The notes under the pieces were generated by a model. That model was not told the DNA's origin. It did no database searches and worked only from the letters and a program-made list of their open reading frames with translations. This document shows positions 6,495 to 7,250 of a stretch of DNA of 7,250 bases, one piece after another. Within the stretch, counting starts at the first letter, position 1. The number at the start of each line of letters is the position of its first letter. Source of the DNA: Bacillota bacterium (GTDB taxonomy: Bacteria; Bacillota; Limnochordia; Darwinibacteriales; Darwinibacteriaceae); contig JAAZLB010000370.1 of NCBI GenBank assembly GCA_012799535.1, positions 1-7,250 of the forward strand, written 5' to 3'. The position numbers and the translations under genes were made by a program.

Positions 6495-6502
6495 TCACCT
6501 CC
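6495..6502 (-). promoter_or_regulatory. Ribosome binding site of rpsP
   Basis: GGAGGTGA on the minus strand, 7 bases before the ATG at 6487. It decides the rpsP start against the upstream in-frame GTG at 6505, whose codons it overlaps. Confidence 0.85.
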
Positions 6503-6521
6503 CACTAGAATTGACTAAAAT

Positions 6522-7250
6522 TTATTGAAACAGGGAAAACATTCCCTTCTTCCTGCGCCCTTTCTTTTGGGGGCCGGAAAATTGTTTGAGCATTTGTTTA
6601 GTCTGGTTAAACTGTTTGAGTAACCTATTCACATCTTGCACCCTAGTTCCTGAACCTTGAGCGATTCTCTTCCGCCTAGAGCCTCCGATAATTTCTGGAT
6701 TTCTCCGTTCTTCCGGAGTCATGGACTGAATAATCGCTTCAATTCTTTGTAAATGGGTATCATCAACTTCCAAGTTTTGCAACTGCTTCATGTTACCCAT
6801 TCCTGGGATCATTCCCACTAACTGATCAATTGGTCCCATTTGTTTCATCTGGGCCAGTTGTTCTTGGAAGTCCTCTAAAGTAAACTCCGCTTCCATCAAT
6901 TTTTGGGCCATTTTTTCGGCCTGTTCTTGATCTACCGCAGACGCTGCCTTCTCAATTAAAGTTAAGACATCGCCCATACCAAGAATCCGAGAGGCCATGC
7001 GGTCAGGATGGAAAGGTTCTAACCCATCCATTTTTTCACTCACACCTACAAACTTAATGGGTTTACCTGTGACCGCCTTAACAGAAAGGGCGGCACCACC
7101 ACGAGCATCTCCATCGAGCTTGGTTAAGACAACGGCTCCTATTTCCAATTGTTCATTAAAACTTTGGGCCACGTTTACTGCATCTTGACCAGTCATGGCG
7201 TCCACTACTAGTAAAATCTCAGTGGGATTAACCGCTTCTTTAATTTGCAC
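6522..7250 (-). CDS. ffh: Signal recognition particle protein Ffh (5' part outside window)
   Basis: The last 242 codons of Ffh are present; the first half, with the N domain and the G1-G3 GTPase motifs, lies beyond position 7250. The first visible codon, GTG, is an internal Val and not a start. Numbering from it, the G domain shows [14 protein letters not shown] (13-26), G4 [14 protein letters not shown] (43-56) and [26 protein letters not shown] (69-94). The methionine-rich M domain, which binds signal sequences, contains MIPGMGNM (147-154). The 4.5S/SRP RNA-binding motif [12 protein letters not shown] is at 191-202. The basic tail ends GMFSLFQ. Ffh with SRP RNA delivers nascent membrane and secreted proteins to FtsY and SecYEG. 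Confidence 0.97.
   Translation of the reverse strand: MQIKEAVNPTEILLVVDAMTGQDAVNVAQSFNEQLEIGAVVLTKLDGDARGGAALSVKAVTGKPIKFVGVSEKMDGLEPFHPDRMASRILGMGDVLTLIEKAASAVDQEQAEKMAQKLMEAEFTLEDFQEQLAQMKQMGPIDQLVGMIPGMGNMKQLQNLEVDDTHLQRIEAIIQSMTPEERRNPEIIGGSRRKRIAQGSGTRVQDVNRLLKQFNQTKQMLKQFSGPQKKGRRKKGMFSLFQ

Overview
The window is a chromosomal housekeeping segment from a moderate-GC, Gram-positive bacterium, most likely a Clostridia-type member of the Bacillota. Three things suggest this: the order ffh-rpsP-khpA-rimM-trmD-rplS followed by lepB-rbgA-rnhB-yraN, strong GGAGG-type ribosome binding sites with some GTG starts, and the presence of RbgA. The genus cannot be read from the sequence. All recognisable genes lie on the minus strand, so transcription runs from position 7250 towards position 1.

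Region 1 (7250-4286) is the ribosome and SRP cluster. It holds the 3' part of ffh (SRP GTPase), rpsP (S16), khpA (KH-domain RNA-binding protein), rimM (30S maturation factor), trmD (tRNA m1G37 methyltransferase) and rplS (L19). Genes are tightly packed or overlapping. A strong intrinsic terminator (4286-4312) follows rplS.

Region 2 (4260-749) is a five-gene chain: lepB (signal peptidase I), rbgA (50S assembly GTPase), rnhB (RNase HII), yraN (UPF0102 putative nuclease) and an exported D-Ala-D-Ala carboxypeptidase. Every internal junction overlaps: three ATGA overlaps and one of 25 bases. The chain ends in a second intrinsic terminator (749-778). There is little room for a separate promoter between the rplS terminator and lepB, so region 2 may be fed by read-through.

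Region 3 (748-1) is a separate regulatory unit. It has two tandem, translationally coupled Lrp/AsnC-family regulators, the second cut off by the window edge. They are preceded by a 129-base intergenic stretch with a perfect 9-bp inverted repeat around five A's (710-732). Its geometry fits an Lrp-family operator, so it is a good candidate for autoregulation. This is the least ordinary part of the window.

No mobile elements, CRISPR arrays, tRNA/rRNA genes or clear signs of horizontal transfer were seen. No gene-free stretch exceeds 300 bases.
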